This document shows positions 1 to 11,108 of a DNA stretch of 64,000 nucleotides, piece after piece (positions within the stretch are counted from its first letter, which is position 1; each line of letters starts with the position of its first letter). The notes beneath the pieces were generated by a model that did no database searches, was not told the origin of the DNA, and worked only from the letters and a program-made list of their open reading frames with translations. The position numbers were made by a program, and so were the translations under genes. The stretch lies in assembly GCA_049578545.1 (NCBI GenBank), contig JBAUMF010000052.1, forward strand, positions 1 to 64,000. The letters run 5' to 3'. Source of the stretch: DASQBT01 sp049578545 (GTDB taxonomy: Bacteria > Pseudomonadota > Gammaproteobacteria > Burkholderiales > Thiobacillaceae).

Positions 1-33
1 TGCCAGATCAAGCCCAATCATCTTAAGATCCAT
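1..33 (-). mobile_element. IS110-family transposase, N-terminal fragment at window edge
   Basis: The minus strand begins an ORF at 33 that runs off the left edge. Its first eleven residues read MDLKMIGLDLA, the usual opening of IS110-family transposases, in which the Asp of the IG(L/I)DxA motif is the first acidic residue of the RuvC-like DEDD catalytic centre. A purine-rich stretch (GGAAAGGGG, about 42-50) lies just upstream as a ribosome binding site. Only 11 codons are visible, so intactness cannot be judged. Confidence 0.55.
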
Positions 34-503
34 TTCGGTTGCCCCTTTCCTTTCAGTGGTTGATACAGCACTTCCACCTTGGCACTTCAATGCCGTTTCA
101 GGTAGGGGCGACCATCCCATTACAGTCAAGCGATATTGGAAAGCGTCAATAACCTGTCAGCATTAGGGCCAGTTTCCTGCCACCAATGTTTCCACCCGGG
201 ATGTCTTTTTTCTTATGCTCTTTCGTGCCCAATGGTTTGCGCTCCCTTGGGTTCAAGGTTGACGCGCACAATCAATATCTTGCCATGACCATCCCACCAA
301 TCACTGCGCTGAATCGCCTTTTGCACGCAGATGGGGACACTACCGAGGGTTTCCGGACATGCCTTCGTCCGGCCTTCGGTTCTGCTGGCCTGGTGATGTA
401 ACGCCGGCTCTTTTTTGCCGAGGCACCGCATCTTATTATCTTTACCATAGCGTTCTACGCTCGTGACTTTTTTTACGCTTTCTCTTGCATGTGGCGTAGA
501 TTT
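34..503. other. Intergenic region between IS110 fragment and rhodanese gene
   Basis: About 470 bp without a supportable gene. The left part probably contains the 5' flank of the IS110-type element. ORFs of 71-72 codons on both strands have no ribosome binding site, no recognisable motif and overlap each other, so they are not called. IS110 elements usually lack obvious terminal inverted repeats, and no element end could be placed. Confidence 0.5.
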
Positions 504-532
504 TTCTGTATATTAGAAAACTTTAATATAAT
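504..532 (+). promoter_or_regulatory. Probable promoter of the rhodanese/tusA/dsrE cluster
   Basis: A perfect -10 hexamer TATAAT lies at 527-532 in an AT-rich stretch, with a weak -35 (TTCTGT, 504-509) at 17 bp spacing. The predicted start near 539 leaves a short leader holding the Shine-Dalgarno CTGGAGGA (about 536-543) before the ATG at 553. Confidence 0.4.
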
Positions 533-552
533 CGTCCTGGAGGATTTTTGCC

Positions 553-882
553 ATGTACGGTTCGCAATACGGCTACAAGAACATCGATGCCGACCAGCTG
601 GAGGCCATGAGGCTGCGTCAATCCTTGATGCTGATTGACATCCGCTCAGACTCGGAAGTTGCTCAGGCTCGAATTGAGGGTGCAGTGCATATACCCATGC
701 ATCTTCTCCCTTTTCGCTTGCATGATCTGGATCAGCAAAACCCGGTGGTCCTGTATTGCCGCTCTGGTGCCCGTTCGGCCCAAGCCAGCGCATTTTTGGC
801 GCAGCAGGGCATGACCAACGTCCATAATCTTCTTGGGGGTATTATGGACTGGGCACGCTCAGGCAAAACTCTTGCAGCATAA
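553..882 (+). CDS. Single-domain rhodanese-like sulfurtransferase
   Basis: A 109-residue cytoplasmic single-domain rhodanese. The active-site loop CRSGARS begins at Cys69, the residue that carries the persulfide, and the family motifs IDIRS (28-32) and EGAVHIP (42-48) are present. The length is normal for a single-domain member and there is no signal peptide. It is followed by tusA and a dsrE-type gene. In sulfur oxidisers this trio is known to move sulfane sulfur from low-molecular-weight persulfides through rhodanese to TusA and then to the Dsr or sHdr oxidation machinery. The ATG at 553 follows a good Shine-Dalgarno sequence. The family call is secure; the sulfur donor is inferred. Confidence 0.9.
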   Translation: MYGSQYGYKNIDADQLEAMRLRQSLMLIDIRSDSEVAQARIEGAVHIPMHLLPFRLHDLDQQNPVVLYCRSGARSAQASAFLAQQGMTNVHNLLGGIMDWARSGKTLAA

Positions 883-988
883 TTTTCATTTACCCGCGCA
901 ATATTGCATTATTATTAGTGTTAGGTTATGGTTATCAGCCGTTAATTTTATTGAAATTATTGAAATTTTTTAATACGGAGATCAGAGA

Positions 989-1216
989 ATGGAATTCGAT
1001 AAGGAACTGGATGCCCGCGGCTTGAACTGCCCGTTGCCCATCCTGCGCACCAAGAAAGCGTTGGCTGAATTGTCGGCAGGCAATGTACTCAAGGTCATTG
1101 CGACCGACCCCGGTTCAGTTAAGGACATGACTGCGTTTGCCAAGCAAACAGGCAATGAGTTGATCTCCTCTGCAGAAGCCGGTGGCGAATACACCTTTTT
1201 CATGAAGAAGAAATAA
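989..1216 (+). CDS. tusA: TusA-family sulfur carrier protein
   Basis: A 75-residue protein with the TusA signature: an N-terminal LDARGLNCPLPILRTKKAL segment whose Cys14 (CPLP motif) is the persulfide-carrying residue. The C-terminal half shows the beta-alpha pattern of the family and ends in lysines. Length is typical. GGAG at 977-980 precedes the ATG. It sits 106 bp after the rhodanese gene, in an AT-rich gap that may hold a second promoter, and 50 bp before the DsrE-like gene. In sulfur oxidisers TusA-type proteins pass sulfur to DsrE-type acceptors; in other bacteria they serve tRNA thiolation. The context favours the oxidative role. Confidence 0.93.
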   Translation: MEFDKELDARGLNCPLPILRTKKALAELSAGNVLKVIATDPGSVKDMTAFAKQTGNELISSAEAGGEYTFFMKKK

Positions 1217-1266
1217 CTAAAAGACCATAGACGGAAGTATCAAGATAAACCGAGGAGAGCATTGTT

Positions 1267-1776
1267 ATGGATACTAAGAAGCTGGCAATCATTGCAACCA
1301 AGGGTACCTTGGATTGGGCTTACCCACCTTTAATTCTCGCTTCCACTGCAGCTGCGCTGGGTTATGAAGTTCAAGTGTTTTGCACCTTTTATGGCCTCCA
1401 GCTTCTGCGCAAGGATGTCTCCGGCCTCAAGGTCAGCCCGCTTGGCAACCCTGGCATGCCAATGAAAATGCCTTTTGGACCGAAATGGTTCAAGGACATC
1501 AACTGGAATATCCCCAACGCCATCCAGTCCCTGGTGCCAGGGTATGAAAACGTGGCCACCAGTCTGATGAAAATGACGATCAAGAATAATGGCGTGGCCA
1601 CAATCGATGAACTGCGCAGCCTCTGCCAGGAAGCCGACGTCAAGTTCCTCGCCTGTCAGATGACGGTCGAGTTGTTTGGCTTCTCCCACGACGATTTCAT
1701 CAGCGGCCTCGATTTTGTCGGCGCGGCGTCATTCTTTGAATTTGCTGGCGAAACAGACATCTGCCTGTTCATCTGA
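1267..1776 (+). CDS. dsrE2: DsrE2-like sulfur-trafficking protein (DsrE/DsrF superfamily)
   Basis: A 169-residue DsrE/F-superfamily protein. It opens with the KLAIIATKGTLDWAYPPLIL strand-helix unit typical of DsrE2-type proteins and has the conserved cysteine segment LACQMTVELFG (Cys130), with a second cysteine ten residues earlier (Cys120). A moderately hydrophobic segment at about 18-45 fits membrane association, as reported for DsrE2 proteins. It is the third gene of the rhodanese-tusA-dsrE cluster and is followed at once by a terminator, so the three probably form one unit. The DsrE2 subtype is inferred from length, N-terminus and neighbours. Confidence 0.82.
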   Translation: MDTKKLAIIATKGTLDWAYPPLILASTAAALGYEVQVFCTFYGLQLLRKDVSGLKVSPLGNPGMPMKMPFGPKWFKDINWNIPNAIQSLVPGYENVATSLMKMTIKNNGVATIDELRSLCQEADVKFLACQMTVELFGFSHDDFISGLDFVGAASFFEFAGETDICLFI

Positions 1777-1804
1777 TTCTTTGTACATATGAGTGAAGGT
1801 GAGG

Positions 1805-1829
1805 AAAGCGGGTATACCCGCTTTTTTTG
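1805..1829 (+). terminator. Rho-independent terminator after dsrE2
   Basis: Palindrome AAAGCGGG-TA-TACCCGCTTT followed by a T run to 1829. It closes the sulfur-carrier cluster. Confidence 0.85.
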
Positions 1830-2043
1830 TTTATCCTTTTTCATTATTTAATCGGTTGAAATCAATTGAGCGACGAGATCAATGTGTTGATGACTAGCTA
1901 TGTGGCCATATAACAACAGATATTTAAATAATCGTTATCAATGAACTATAGGTGAAAGCGTTCCATTACCGCGACATTCATCATCGAGATAGTATTTGAA
2001 AAAATAATAAACGAATCCAATTACGCATAATCAGGAGACACAC

Positions 2044-3315
2044 ATGCAAATCAAGAAACTTACCGCACTCATTACGCTTGCAGGAATCGCCGGGGCCGCA
2101 CATGCAACGGATGGCTATTTTTCCGACGGCTACGGCATGAAGGCCAAGGGTATGGGCGGCGCAGCCACGGCCATGGCAGATGATGCGTTCGGAGGAGCCA
2201 ACAATCCGGCGTCCATGGCTTTTGTCGGCAACCGGCTGGACTTGGGTATAGATGTCTTCAGTCCGCGGCGCAGCGCAACCCGCACAGGCCTTGGCCCACT
2301 TGACATGAGCGTGACTAGTGACAGCAACTATTTCCCCATCCCGGAGTTTGGTTACAACAGGATGCTCAATCCCAACCTTGCGCTTGGAGTTTCGGTGTAT
2401 GGGAATGGCGGCATGAACACAGACTATCCAGGCGGCCAGATCAACTGTGGCGGCGGCCCGGCTAACATGCTTTGTGGTTCGGGAAAGTTGGGCGTTGATC
2501 TGATGCAATTAATTATCGCACCGACTGCCGCATACAAGATTGCCCCGGATCATTCCATCGGGATTTCACCACTCATTGGTTATCAGCGCTTTAAGGCTGA
2601 AGGCCTGCAGGCATTTGCAAATACTCCTGGCGTATCGTCTAATCCCGCGAATGTAACCAACCGCGGCTATGACGATATCTTTGGCTACGGGGTGCGTATT
2701 GGCTATATGGGCAAGATCGCTCCGAACTTTACCATTGGCGCTGCCTATGCTTCGAAAATGAGCTTCGATAAGTTCGGCAAATACGCTGGTCTTTTTGCTG
2801 AGCAGGGACATTTCGATATCCCCGAGAATTACAATCTTGGTGTTGCCTGGCAGGCGATTCCCCAAGTCAAACTCGCCCTGGACTATCAGCGTATTAACTA
2901 TTCGGGAGTCAATTCAATCGGCAACCCAAGTACGAATGCTGCTCAATTGGGCGCCGATAACGGCCCGGGCTTTGGCTGGTCTGATATAAATGTGTGGAAG
3001 CTGGGCGTGGAGTATCAGTACAACACGCAGTGGACCTTGCGTGCAGGCTATAATCATGCGGACAATCCCATTCAGGCGCGCGACGTAACGTTCAATATCC
3101 TGGCGCCCGGTGTTGTGAAAGATCATGCCACCCTGGGTTTTACGTATACCCTGGCATCGGGTAATGAATTAACCATGAGCTACATGCACGCATTCAAGAA
3201 CGATGTGAGTGGTGCTTCAATACTACCGGTATTCGGCGGTGGTTCACCGGCAGGGACTGAGAAGATTGATATGTATCAGGACTCGCTCGGAATCGCCTAC
3301 AGCTGGAAGATGTAA
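2044..3315 (+). CDS. FadL/OmpP1/TodX-family outer-membrane transport protein
   Basis: A 423-residue outer-membrane beta-barrel of the FadL family. The signal peptide is cleaved after Ala-His-Ala (residue 21). The mature N-terminus carries the family pattern: a Gly/Ala-rich hatch segment (GMGGAATAMADDAFGGANNPA, about residues 35-57) that includes the NPA motif. The rest alternates in beta-strand style and ends SLGIAYSWKM, like a terminal barrel strand. A Shine-Dalgarno AGGAG at 2032-2036 supports the ATG. The family moves hydrophobic substrates across the outer membrane. Because it follows the sulfur-carrier cluster, a role in uptake of hydrophobic sulfur compounds is possible but not shown. 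Confidence 0.88.
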   Translation: MQIKKLTALITLAGIAGAAHATDGYFSDGYGMKAKGMGGAATAMADDAFGGANNPASMAFVGNRLDLGIDVFSPRRSATRTGLGPLDMSVTSDSNYFPIPEFGYNRMLNPNLALGVSVYGNGGMNTDYPGGQINCGGGPANMLCGSGKLGVDLMQLIIAPTAAYKIAPDHSIGISPLIGYQRFKAEGLQAFANTPGVSSNPANVTNRGYDDIFGYGVRIGYMGKIAPNFTIGAAYASKMSFDKFGKYAGLFAEQGHFDIPENYNLGVAWQAIPQVKLALDYQRINYSGVNSIGNPSTNAAQLGADNGPGFGWSDINVWKLGVEYQYNTQWTLRAGYNHADNPIQARDVTFNILAPGVVKDHATLGFTYTLASGNELTMSYMHAFKNDVSGASILPVFGGGSPAGTEKIDMYQDSLGIAYSWKM

Positions 3316-3336
3316 ATATCAGGGTTCGACCGGAAG

Positions 3337-3369
3337 AAAAAGGCCAGGGCCTCGTCCCCGGCCTTTTTT
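3337..3369 (+). terminator. Rho-independent terminator after the FadL-type gene
   Basis: Stem AAAAAGGCC...GGCCTTTTTT (3337-3345 with 3360-3369) with an internal GGG/CCC extension and a terminal T run. Confidence 0.85.
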
Positions 3370-3412
3370 GTTGGCATAATGCGGGTGGAGCATATCCTTC
3401 TATGATCGGCAG

Positions 3413-4294
3413 ATGAAAAAACTACTTATTGCGCTCGTGGCCTGGCTGGCGATGCCCGCTTTGGCATTTGCAATTGCTCCCTATATCCAGGCCGAGCGCC
3501 TGAAGGGTGGGGAGGTGCATCAACTGGCAGCAGAATTGGAGGGCAAGCTCAAATCAGCGGGATTCCAGCCTCTTGGCCAATATTGCCCACAGCAACTCAG
3601 TGAGTATTGTGTGGTTGTGGTGACAGACGAAAGCCTGCTGAGTGAGATTCGCCAGCTGGGCGGCGCCAATATTGTGGGCGCGGCGATCAGGGTGGGGGTC
3701 AAGTCGGATGGCGAGGTGTCCTACATGAACCCGGATTACTGGTATCGAGCCTATTTTCGTAGCCAGTTCCCCGAGGCTGAACATACTGTTCAGGAGATAC
3801 AGAAAAGGCTGGCCAAGGCGTTGGGTTCACTAGGTGGATTCGGCGGTGACGAGTCGGCAGCAGATTTGCCCAAGTATCGTTACCTGATAGGCATGGAGCG
3901 GTTCGATTCAGACAAGAATCTGCTGGCGCGTTATGGCAGCTTCGACGACGCGGTGAAGAAGGTCAGGGAAAATCTGGACAAGGGCTTGGATCGAACAAGA
4001 AAAGTCTATGAAGTGGTTATACCGGAAAAGAAAATTGCTGTCTTTGGAGTGGCGATGAACGATGAGAACGTCGGTGACGGTCGTTGGGTGGCCACCATCG
4101 GTGGCCAGGATCAAATCGCGGCGCTTCCCTATGAACTTTACATCGTGAACAATCAGGTGGAAGCGCTGTTTGGGCGTTACCGTATTGCCCTGTCATTCCC
4201 GGCATTGTCCATGGCGCATTTCATGCGTATCGCCTATACGCCGAATGATATTCTCAAGACGCTGACAAACATTGCGGGTGGAGCGCCCAAATAA
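3413..4294 (+). CDS. Exported protein of unknown function, possible N-terminal DUF302-like domain
   Basis: A 293-residue protein with a clear signal peptide (MKKLLIALVAWLAMPALAFA) and no later membrane helix, so probably periplasmic. Residues 45-150 hold a segment with GAAIRVGV and VSYMNPDYWYRAYF that resembles by eye the VxYxDPxYL ending of DUF302 domains; this is a weak resemblance. Two cysteines lie close together (YCPQQLSEYC, about 57-66) and could pair. It stands alone between two terminators. No Shine-Dalgarno is obvious before the ATG, but the signal peptide fixes the frame and approximate start. No function is assigned. Confidence 0.7.
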   Translation: MKKLLIALVAWLAMPALAFAIAPYIQAERLKGGEVHQLAAELEGKLKSAGFQPLGQYCPQQLSEYCVVVVTDESLLSEIRQLGGANIVGAAIRVGVKSDGEVSYMNPDYWYRAYFRSQFPEAEHTVQEIQKRLAKALGSLGGFGGDESAADLPKYRYLIGMERFDSDKNLLARYGSFDDAVKKVRENLDKGLDRTRKVYEVVIPEKKIAVFGVAMNDENVGDGRWVATIGGQDQIAALPYELYIVNNQVEALFGRYRIALSFPALSMAHFMRIAYTPNDILKTLTNIAGGAPK

Positions 4295-4317
4295 TACGGG
4301 TGTGGAAACTCAAGCAA

Positions 4318-4342
4318 AGAGCCGGCATGCCGGCTCTTTTTT
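4318..4342 (+). terminator. Rho-independent terminator
   Basis: Perfect palindrome AGAGCCGGC-AT-GCCGGCTCT followed by T residues. It ends the transcript of the exported protein and lies before the convergent valS. Confidence 0.85.
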
Positions 4343-4484
4343 GCTTAAAGAAGAAGTGCAGGCTTATTCTCTTGTTGTCGCGAGCGGAGCGAATCGATCC
4401 AGTTTAGGACAAGGCCAAAGCGGTTAGATCGCGCTTGCGCATCATGTCTTGCACTGATCAATAGCTCGGCGCTTTCTTAAAGCA

Positions 4485-7244
<2,760 letters not shown>

Positions 7245-7270
7245 GTGGAGTGAAATGACCAAAACCGTCA

Positions 7271-7276
7271 ATTATA
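7271..7276 (-). promoter_or_regulatory. -10 hexamer upstream of valS
   Basis: Minus-strand TATAAT at 7276-7271. A start near 7264 leaves about 20 nt before the valS ATG. No good -35 was seen. It decides against the upstream TTG start. Confidence 0.4.
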
Positions 7277-7339
7277 CATACGCTTGGCGGGCCATTGCGT
7301 CGGCCAAATGGCGCCATGACAGGTTTGAGAGCTTGTCAG

Positions 7340-7921
7340 CTAACTGGGCTTCTTGTCTTTTTCGGCAAGCTTTTCTGTCACTGCCTGGCGCACGATTTCT
7401 TCGACATTGGCATTCAGATTGGCCATGAGGGTGGCCATGGATTGGTTAAGGCTCTTACGCAGTTCCTCTGCGACCTGCTCCTGCATTAGGCTGCTGATTT
7501 TTGGGGTCAGTTCATCCACCAGATTTTTGGCAACATGCTCATCCGGCTTGGTTTCTGCCAAGCTGTCAATGGCTGATTCTGGGGCTGGAACAGGTTCAGG
7601 CTCTGTGGCGGGCTTAGCCGCGGATTCGTGAACCTCTTCTGGCTCGGGCCCGGCTTCGCGGGTCAGAGGCAGATTGGTTTCTTCCAAAGCTGGAGTACCA
7701 GCGGAAAGTTCAGACACGTCACCTTCGGTTTGAGAATGTGTCTCGTCAGCAGGTGGCGGCGGCGAACCACGCCGGACTATGTCGGTCAATACGGGCAACC
7801 AGGCGTCGGGAGACGGGGCTTTTCTCTCGGCATACTCCGGCGAGTCAGCATGTTCTGGGACATTCCCACGGTGCTTCCGCATGAGCGCCTCGACTTTACC
7901 AAGCAGGTTGTTGTGGCTCAA
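7340..7921 (-). CDS. Uncharacterised coiled-coil protein between holC and valS
   Basis: A 193-residue protein with no signal peptide or membrane helix. Residues 1-30 (MSHNNLLGKVEALMRKHR) look helical and basic. The middle (about 45-125) is low-complexity, rich in Pro, Glu and Ala. The last 65 residues form an amphipathic helix ending in lysines. Its ATGA overlaps the end of holC by 4 bp, so it is translationally coupled. Betaproteobacteria often carry a poorly conserved protein at this position (DUF2486-like in Burkholderia); the equivalence is by position only. No function is assigned. Confidence 0.7.
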   Translation of the reverse strand: MSHNNLLGKVEALMRKHRGNVPEHADSPEYAERKAPSPDAWLPVLTDIVRRGSPPPPADETHSQTEGDVSELSAGTPALEETNLPLTREAGPEPEEVHESAAKPATEPEPVPAPESAIDSLAETKPDEHVAKNLVDELTPKISSLMQEQVAEELRKSLNQSMATLMANLNANVEEIVRQAVTEKLAEKDKKPS

Positions 7922-8343
7922 TTTGCGTTCCTCATGTCATGAGTATTGATCGTGTACCCGCGTTCCTGGTAGAACTTGTAGCGTTCCCTGCCCTTGGCAC
8001 GAGCATTTTCGTCGGCCGTAACGATCTCCAGTAGTCGATCAAAACGACTGAACTGGGTTGGGTACTGTTCATCCATGTTAATCAATACGTCTGCACGGAC
8101 CAATTTATCAGCATCAACGCCAATCAGTATCGGGGTATGTCCAGCGATCGAATCTGAATCCCGGCAATGCGGCAGGAATGAAAGAGCGGGGCTCGTCCAG
8201 AGCATAAGGTCGAGGCTTGCGGCCAAGGATGGGTCGGAAGTGTGTATCAGGACATTCAGTTTCTGCCCGTAAGCCTTGACGGCGAGTTGACGCATGATTG
8301 CCAGCTTGTCCGGCACGAAGGTGTAAAACGTGACTTCGGTCAT
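7918..8343 (-). CDS. holC: DNA polymerase III chi subunit
   Basis: A 141-residue protein beginning MTEVTFYTFVPDKLAIMRQLAVKAY, the typical HolC opening, with the Rossmann-like core and a C-terminal KGRERYKFYQERGY segment. Chi joins psi in the clamp-loader complex and contacts single-strand binding protein. Gene order pepA-holC-x-valS supports the call. It starts 2 bp after the pepA stop and overlaps the next gene by 4 bp, so it is part of one operon. Confidence 0.9.
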   Translation of the reverse strand: MTEVTFYTFVPDKLAIMRQLAVKAYGQKLNVLIHTSDPSLAASLDLMLWTSPALSFLPHCRDSDSIAGHTPILIGVDADKLVRADVLINMDEQYPTQFSRFDRLLEIVTADENARAKGRERYKFYQERGYTINTHDMRNAN

Positions 8344-8345
8344 CC

Positions 8346-9923
8346 TTACTTTTTACGGCCTTTGCTGCTGCCGGAATGGTTTGCGGCCTTTTGCGCATGG
8401 CTGGAACTGCCGTCTTTCTCCCTTCCCAATAACCAGTGAACCAGCAACGGCACAGGGCGCCCTGTTGACCCCTTGTTTTCGCGCCCCCCCTTGTATGCCG
8501 TACCGGCCACGTCAAGGTGGGCCCAGTGATACTTTTGTGCGAAACGGGATAGGAAGCAGGCGGCAGTGATCGAGCCCGCAGGGCGACCGCCTATATTGGC
8601 CATGTCCGCCAAGTTGCACTTCAGTTGCTCCTGATAGTCATCCCACAGGGGTAGCCGCCAGACCCTGTCCCAGGATTCGTTCCCTGCTTCTTCGATCTCA
8701 TGGGCCAGTTCGTCCTGATTGGAAAACAATCCGCTGGGATGGCTTCCCAGTGCAATGACACACGCGCCAGTCAGGGTGGCGATATCGACTACAGCAGCCG
8801 GCTTGAATCGTTCCGTATAGGTCAGGGCATCGCACAGGATCAAACGTCCCTCGGCATCGGTATTGAGTATCTCGATGGTTTGTCCAGACATGGAAGTGAC
8901 AATGTCGCCCGGTTTATTGGCTTTGGCATCCGGCATGTTCTCGCAGGACGGCACCAGGCCGATGACATTGAGCTTGAGTCCCAGATCGCCGATGGCACGA
9001 AATGCACCCAACACGGAGCCACCTCCACTCATGTCGTAATTCATTTCATCCATTTCGGCAGCGGGTTTGAGCGATATTCCGCCCGCATCAAAGGTGATAG
9101 CCTTGCCAACGAGGACAAGGGGAGCATCGCCTTTTTTTCCACCGTCATGCTTGAGCACGATGAAGCGGGGGGGCTTGTCGCTGCCCTTGCCAACCGAGAG
9201 AAATGAGCCCATACCCAGTTTCTCGCAGGCACCCTGGTCAAGGATTTCGCATTTGAACCCGAATTTATTAGCCAGTTTGCGCGCCTGATCGGCAAGGTAA
9301 ACAGGAGTGCAGATGTTGGAAGGCATATTGCCGAGGTCTTTGGCGAAGCTCATCCCCTTGGCGATCGCCTGGCCCTGCTGTAGCCCGACTTTCGCACTGG
9401 CCAGTTCCGCAGCCTTTGAAACATGCAGGGCGAGTTTTTTCAACCGTGGTTTGTGTGATGTTTCTTGGCTTTTCAGCTGATCAAAACGGTAGAGGGTTTC
9501 ATGGGCAATGATGACTGCCTGTTCAACTTTCCATGCGATGCTGTGCCTGCCAACGGCCAAATCACAGAGAGTGATCAACCCTTCCTCGGCACCCGTATCG
9601 CGCAGCGTGCGGATACTCGCTGACAGGGCAGTGCGATAAGCCTTCTCGTCGAATTCCTTTTGTTTACCCAGGCCAACCAGAAGAACTCTTGCTGCCAGGA
9701 TGTTGGGTACATTATGCAGCAACAAAACCGTGCCGAGTTTTCCATCCATGTCACCGCTACGGATGATTGCGAATAAATGTCCGTCCGAGGACTTATCAAC
9801 TTCTTTTGCGACAGCAGATAATTGGCCGGTCTCAAAGACACCTACAACCACACAAGCCGTATGTGTCTTTTCGGACGGCAGGTTTTTTATGCTAAATTCC
9901 AAGTCGATTTCTTTGCTGTTCAT
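8346..9923 (-). CDS. pepA: Leucyl aminopeptidase (M17 cytosol aminopeptidase)
   Basis: A 525-residue M17 metallopeptidase. The signature NTDAEGRLILCDAL is present, with the upstream metal-site segment VGKAITFDAGGISLKP and downstream GRPAGSITAACFLSRF. The N-terminal macro-like domain covers about residues 1-170. The tail after the core (about 505-525) is Ser/Lys/His-rich and longer than usual. It is the first gene of the pepA-holC-x-valS run and is divergent from lptF across about 100 bp. It removes N-terminal residues from peptides; in E. coli PepA also acts as a DNA-binding accessory protein, which cannot be judged here. Confidence 0.94.
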   Translation of the reverse strand: MNSKEIDLEFSIKNLPSEKTHTACVVVGVFETGQLSAVAKEVDKSSDGHLFAIIRSGDMDGKLGTVLLLHNVPNILAARVLLVGLGKQKEFDEKAYRTALSASIRTLRDTGAEEGLITLCDLAVGRHSIAWKVEQAVIIAHETLYRFDQLKSQETSHKPRLKKLALHVSKAAELASAKVGLQQGQAIAKGMSFAKDLGNMPSNICTPVYLADQARKLANKFGFKCEILDQGACEKLGMGSFLSVGKGSDKPPRFIVLKHDGGKKGDAPLVLVGKAITFDAGGISLKPAAEMDEMNYDMSGGGSVLGAFRAIGDLGLKLNVIGLVPSCENMPDAKANKPGDIVTSMSGQTIEILNTDAEGRLILCDALTYTERFKPAAVVDIATLTGACVIALGSHPSGLFSNQDELAHEIEEAGNESWDRVWRLPLWDDYQEQLKCNLADMANIGGRPAGSITAACFLSRFAQKYHWAHLDVAGTAYKGGRENKGSTGRPVPLLVHWLLGREKDGSSSHAQKAANHSGSSKGRKK

Positions 9924-10027
9924 AGTTGGTGTCCAGGTTTCTTGGCGGAGAAGTCAAGTCATACGATGAAAAGTCTAGGCGTATTATTTGCCATGCTCGT
10001 GCCGCCGTCAAAGTCGACCTCCTTCTG

Positions 10028-11107
10028 ATGCTCTATCAACGAACGCTGCTGCGCGAATTGACCCTCACGGTTGCAGGGATTCTGGTGGTCTTGGTTTCCA
10101 TCGCGCTGGTAACCCTGTTTATTCGCCTGTTGGGGGACGCGGCTCGCGGGGACGTGGCCAACGAGGCTGTCATGACCTTTCTGGGGTTCAGTCTGCTTTA
10201 TTTCCTTCCGGTACTGCTCTCACTCTCACTCTTTATTGGTGTATTGCTGGTCTTCACGCGTTTGTGGCGAGACAGTGAAATGGTCATCTGGCTGAATACC
10301 GGGTTGAGCCTTTATCAGTGGATTGGTCCCGTATTGAAACTGGCGATTCCCCTGGTTCTTATCATCACCGCGCTGACGTCCGTCGTCATTCCCTGGTCGC
10401 TCAGCAAAAAGAATGAATACAGGGAGGAATTGAAAAGCCGCAGCGAGACATCCTTGATTACTCCGGGACTGTTTGCTGAAGCACAGCAAGGCAAGCGGGT
10501 CTATTTTGTTGAAGGGCTGAACCCGTTTACCGGTGTTATCAAGAACGTTTTTTTGCAATCAGAAGACGACGACAAGATTGGAATTGTTTTTGCGGAAGAA
10601 GGCGAGAATCACCTGGAGTCAGACGGTGCCCGCTACCTTATTCTCAAAAATGGCCGAAGGTATGAAGGCACGCCCGGCATGGGCGATTACAGCTCAATGG
10701 AGTTTAAATACTACTGGATAAGGCTTGAGCCGGGAGTCATCAGGGATTCAAGCAAGAGTTCCAAACAAGCATACCTTTCAACACTCTTGCATTCGTCCGA
10801 CCCGGTTTACAAAGGTGAGCTGATTTGGCGACTGGGCGTGCCCCTGACTGCAACGGTATTGGCGTTGATGGCGATACCACTTGCCGTGGTGAACAATCGA
10901 TCCAGGCGTTCATTCAGCCTGATAGGGGCGTTGCTGATTTATTTCATATACAACAACCTTCAATCAGTGGGCCAGGCTTTGGTGGTCGAAGAGCGCATCC
11001 ATGCAGTGACGGGTTTTCTCATAGGCCATCTTCCGATGATATTCGTGCTGATCCTGCTGTATCTGAATCGGACGCGGTTGCAGCCCTTGCTCTGGAAGCG
11101 TAAGTAA
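10028..11107 (+). CDS. lptF: LPS export ABC transporter permease LptF
   Basis: A 359-residue YjgP/YjgQ-family permease that with LptG and LptB extracts lipopolysaccharide from the inner membrane. MLYQRTLLRELTLTVAGILVVL is the family's N-terminus, followed by TM1-3, a periplasmic beta-jellyroll domain (about 130-250) and TM4-6. The frame is open upstream to 9926, but those 34 residues lie in the divergent pepA promoter region and do not look like the family, so the ATG at 10028 is chosen. No strong Shine-Dalgarno precedes it. It is followed after 1 bp by lptG. Confidence 0.93.
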   Translation: MLYQRTLLRELTLTVAGILVVLVSIALVTLFIRLLGDAARGDVANEAVMTFLGFSLLYFLPVLLSLSLFIGVLLVFTRLWRDSEMVIWLNTGLSLYQWIGPVLKLAIPLVLIITALTSVVIPWSLSKKNEYREELKSRSETSLITPGLFAEAQQGKRVYFVEGLNPFTGVIKNVFLQSEDDDKIGIVFAEEGENHLESDGARYLILKNGRRYEGTPGMGDYSSMEFKYYWIRLEPGVIRDSSKSSKQAYLSTLLHSSDPVYKGELIWRLGVPLTATVLALMAIPLAVVNNRSRRSFSLIGALLIYFIYNNLQSVGQALVVEERIHAVTGFLIGHLPMIFVLILLYLNRTRLQPLLWKRK

Positions 11108-11108
11108 A

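Noticed and set aside
7245..7271. Upstream TTG start giving a 928-residue ValS
   Set aside because: The TTG lies in a TATAAT -10 hexamer and the extra nine residues do not resemble ValS; the ATG at 7244 gives the family N-terminus.
9926..10027. 34-residue N-terminal extension of LptF
   Set aside because: It lies in the divergent pepA-lptF region and is unlike the family, which starts MLYQRTLLREL.
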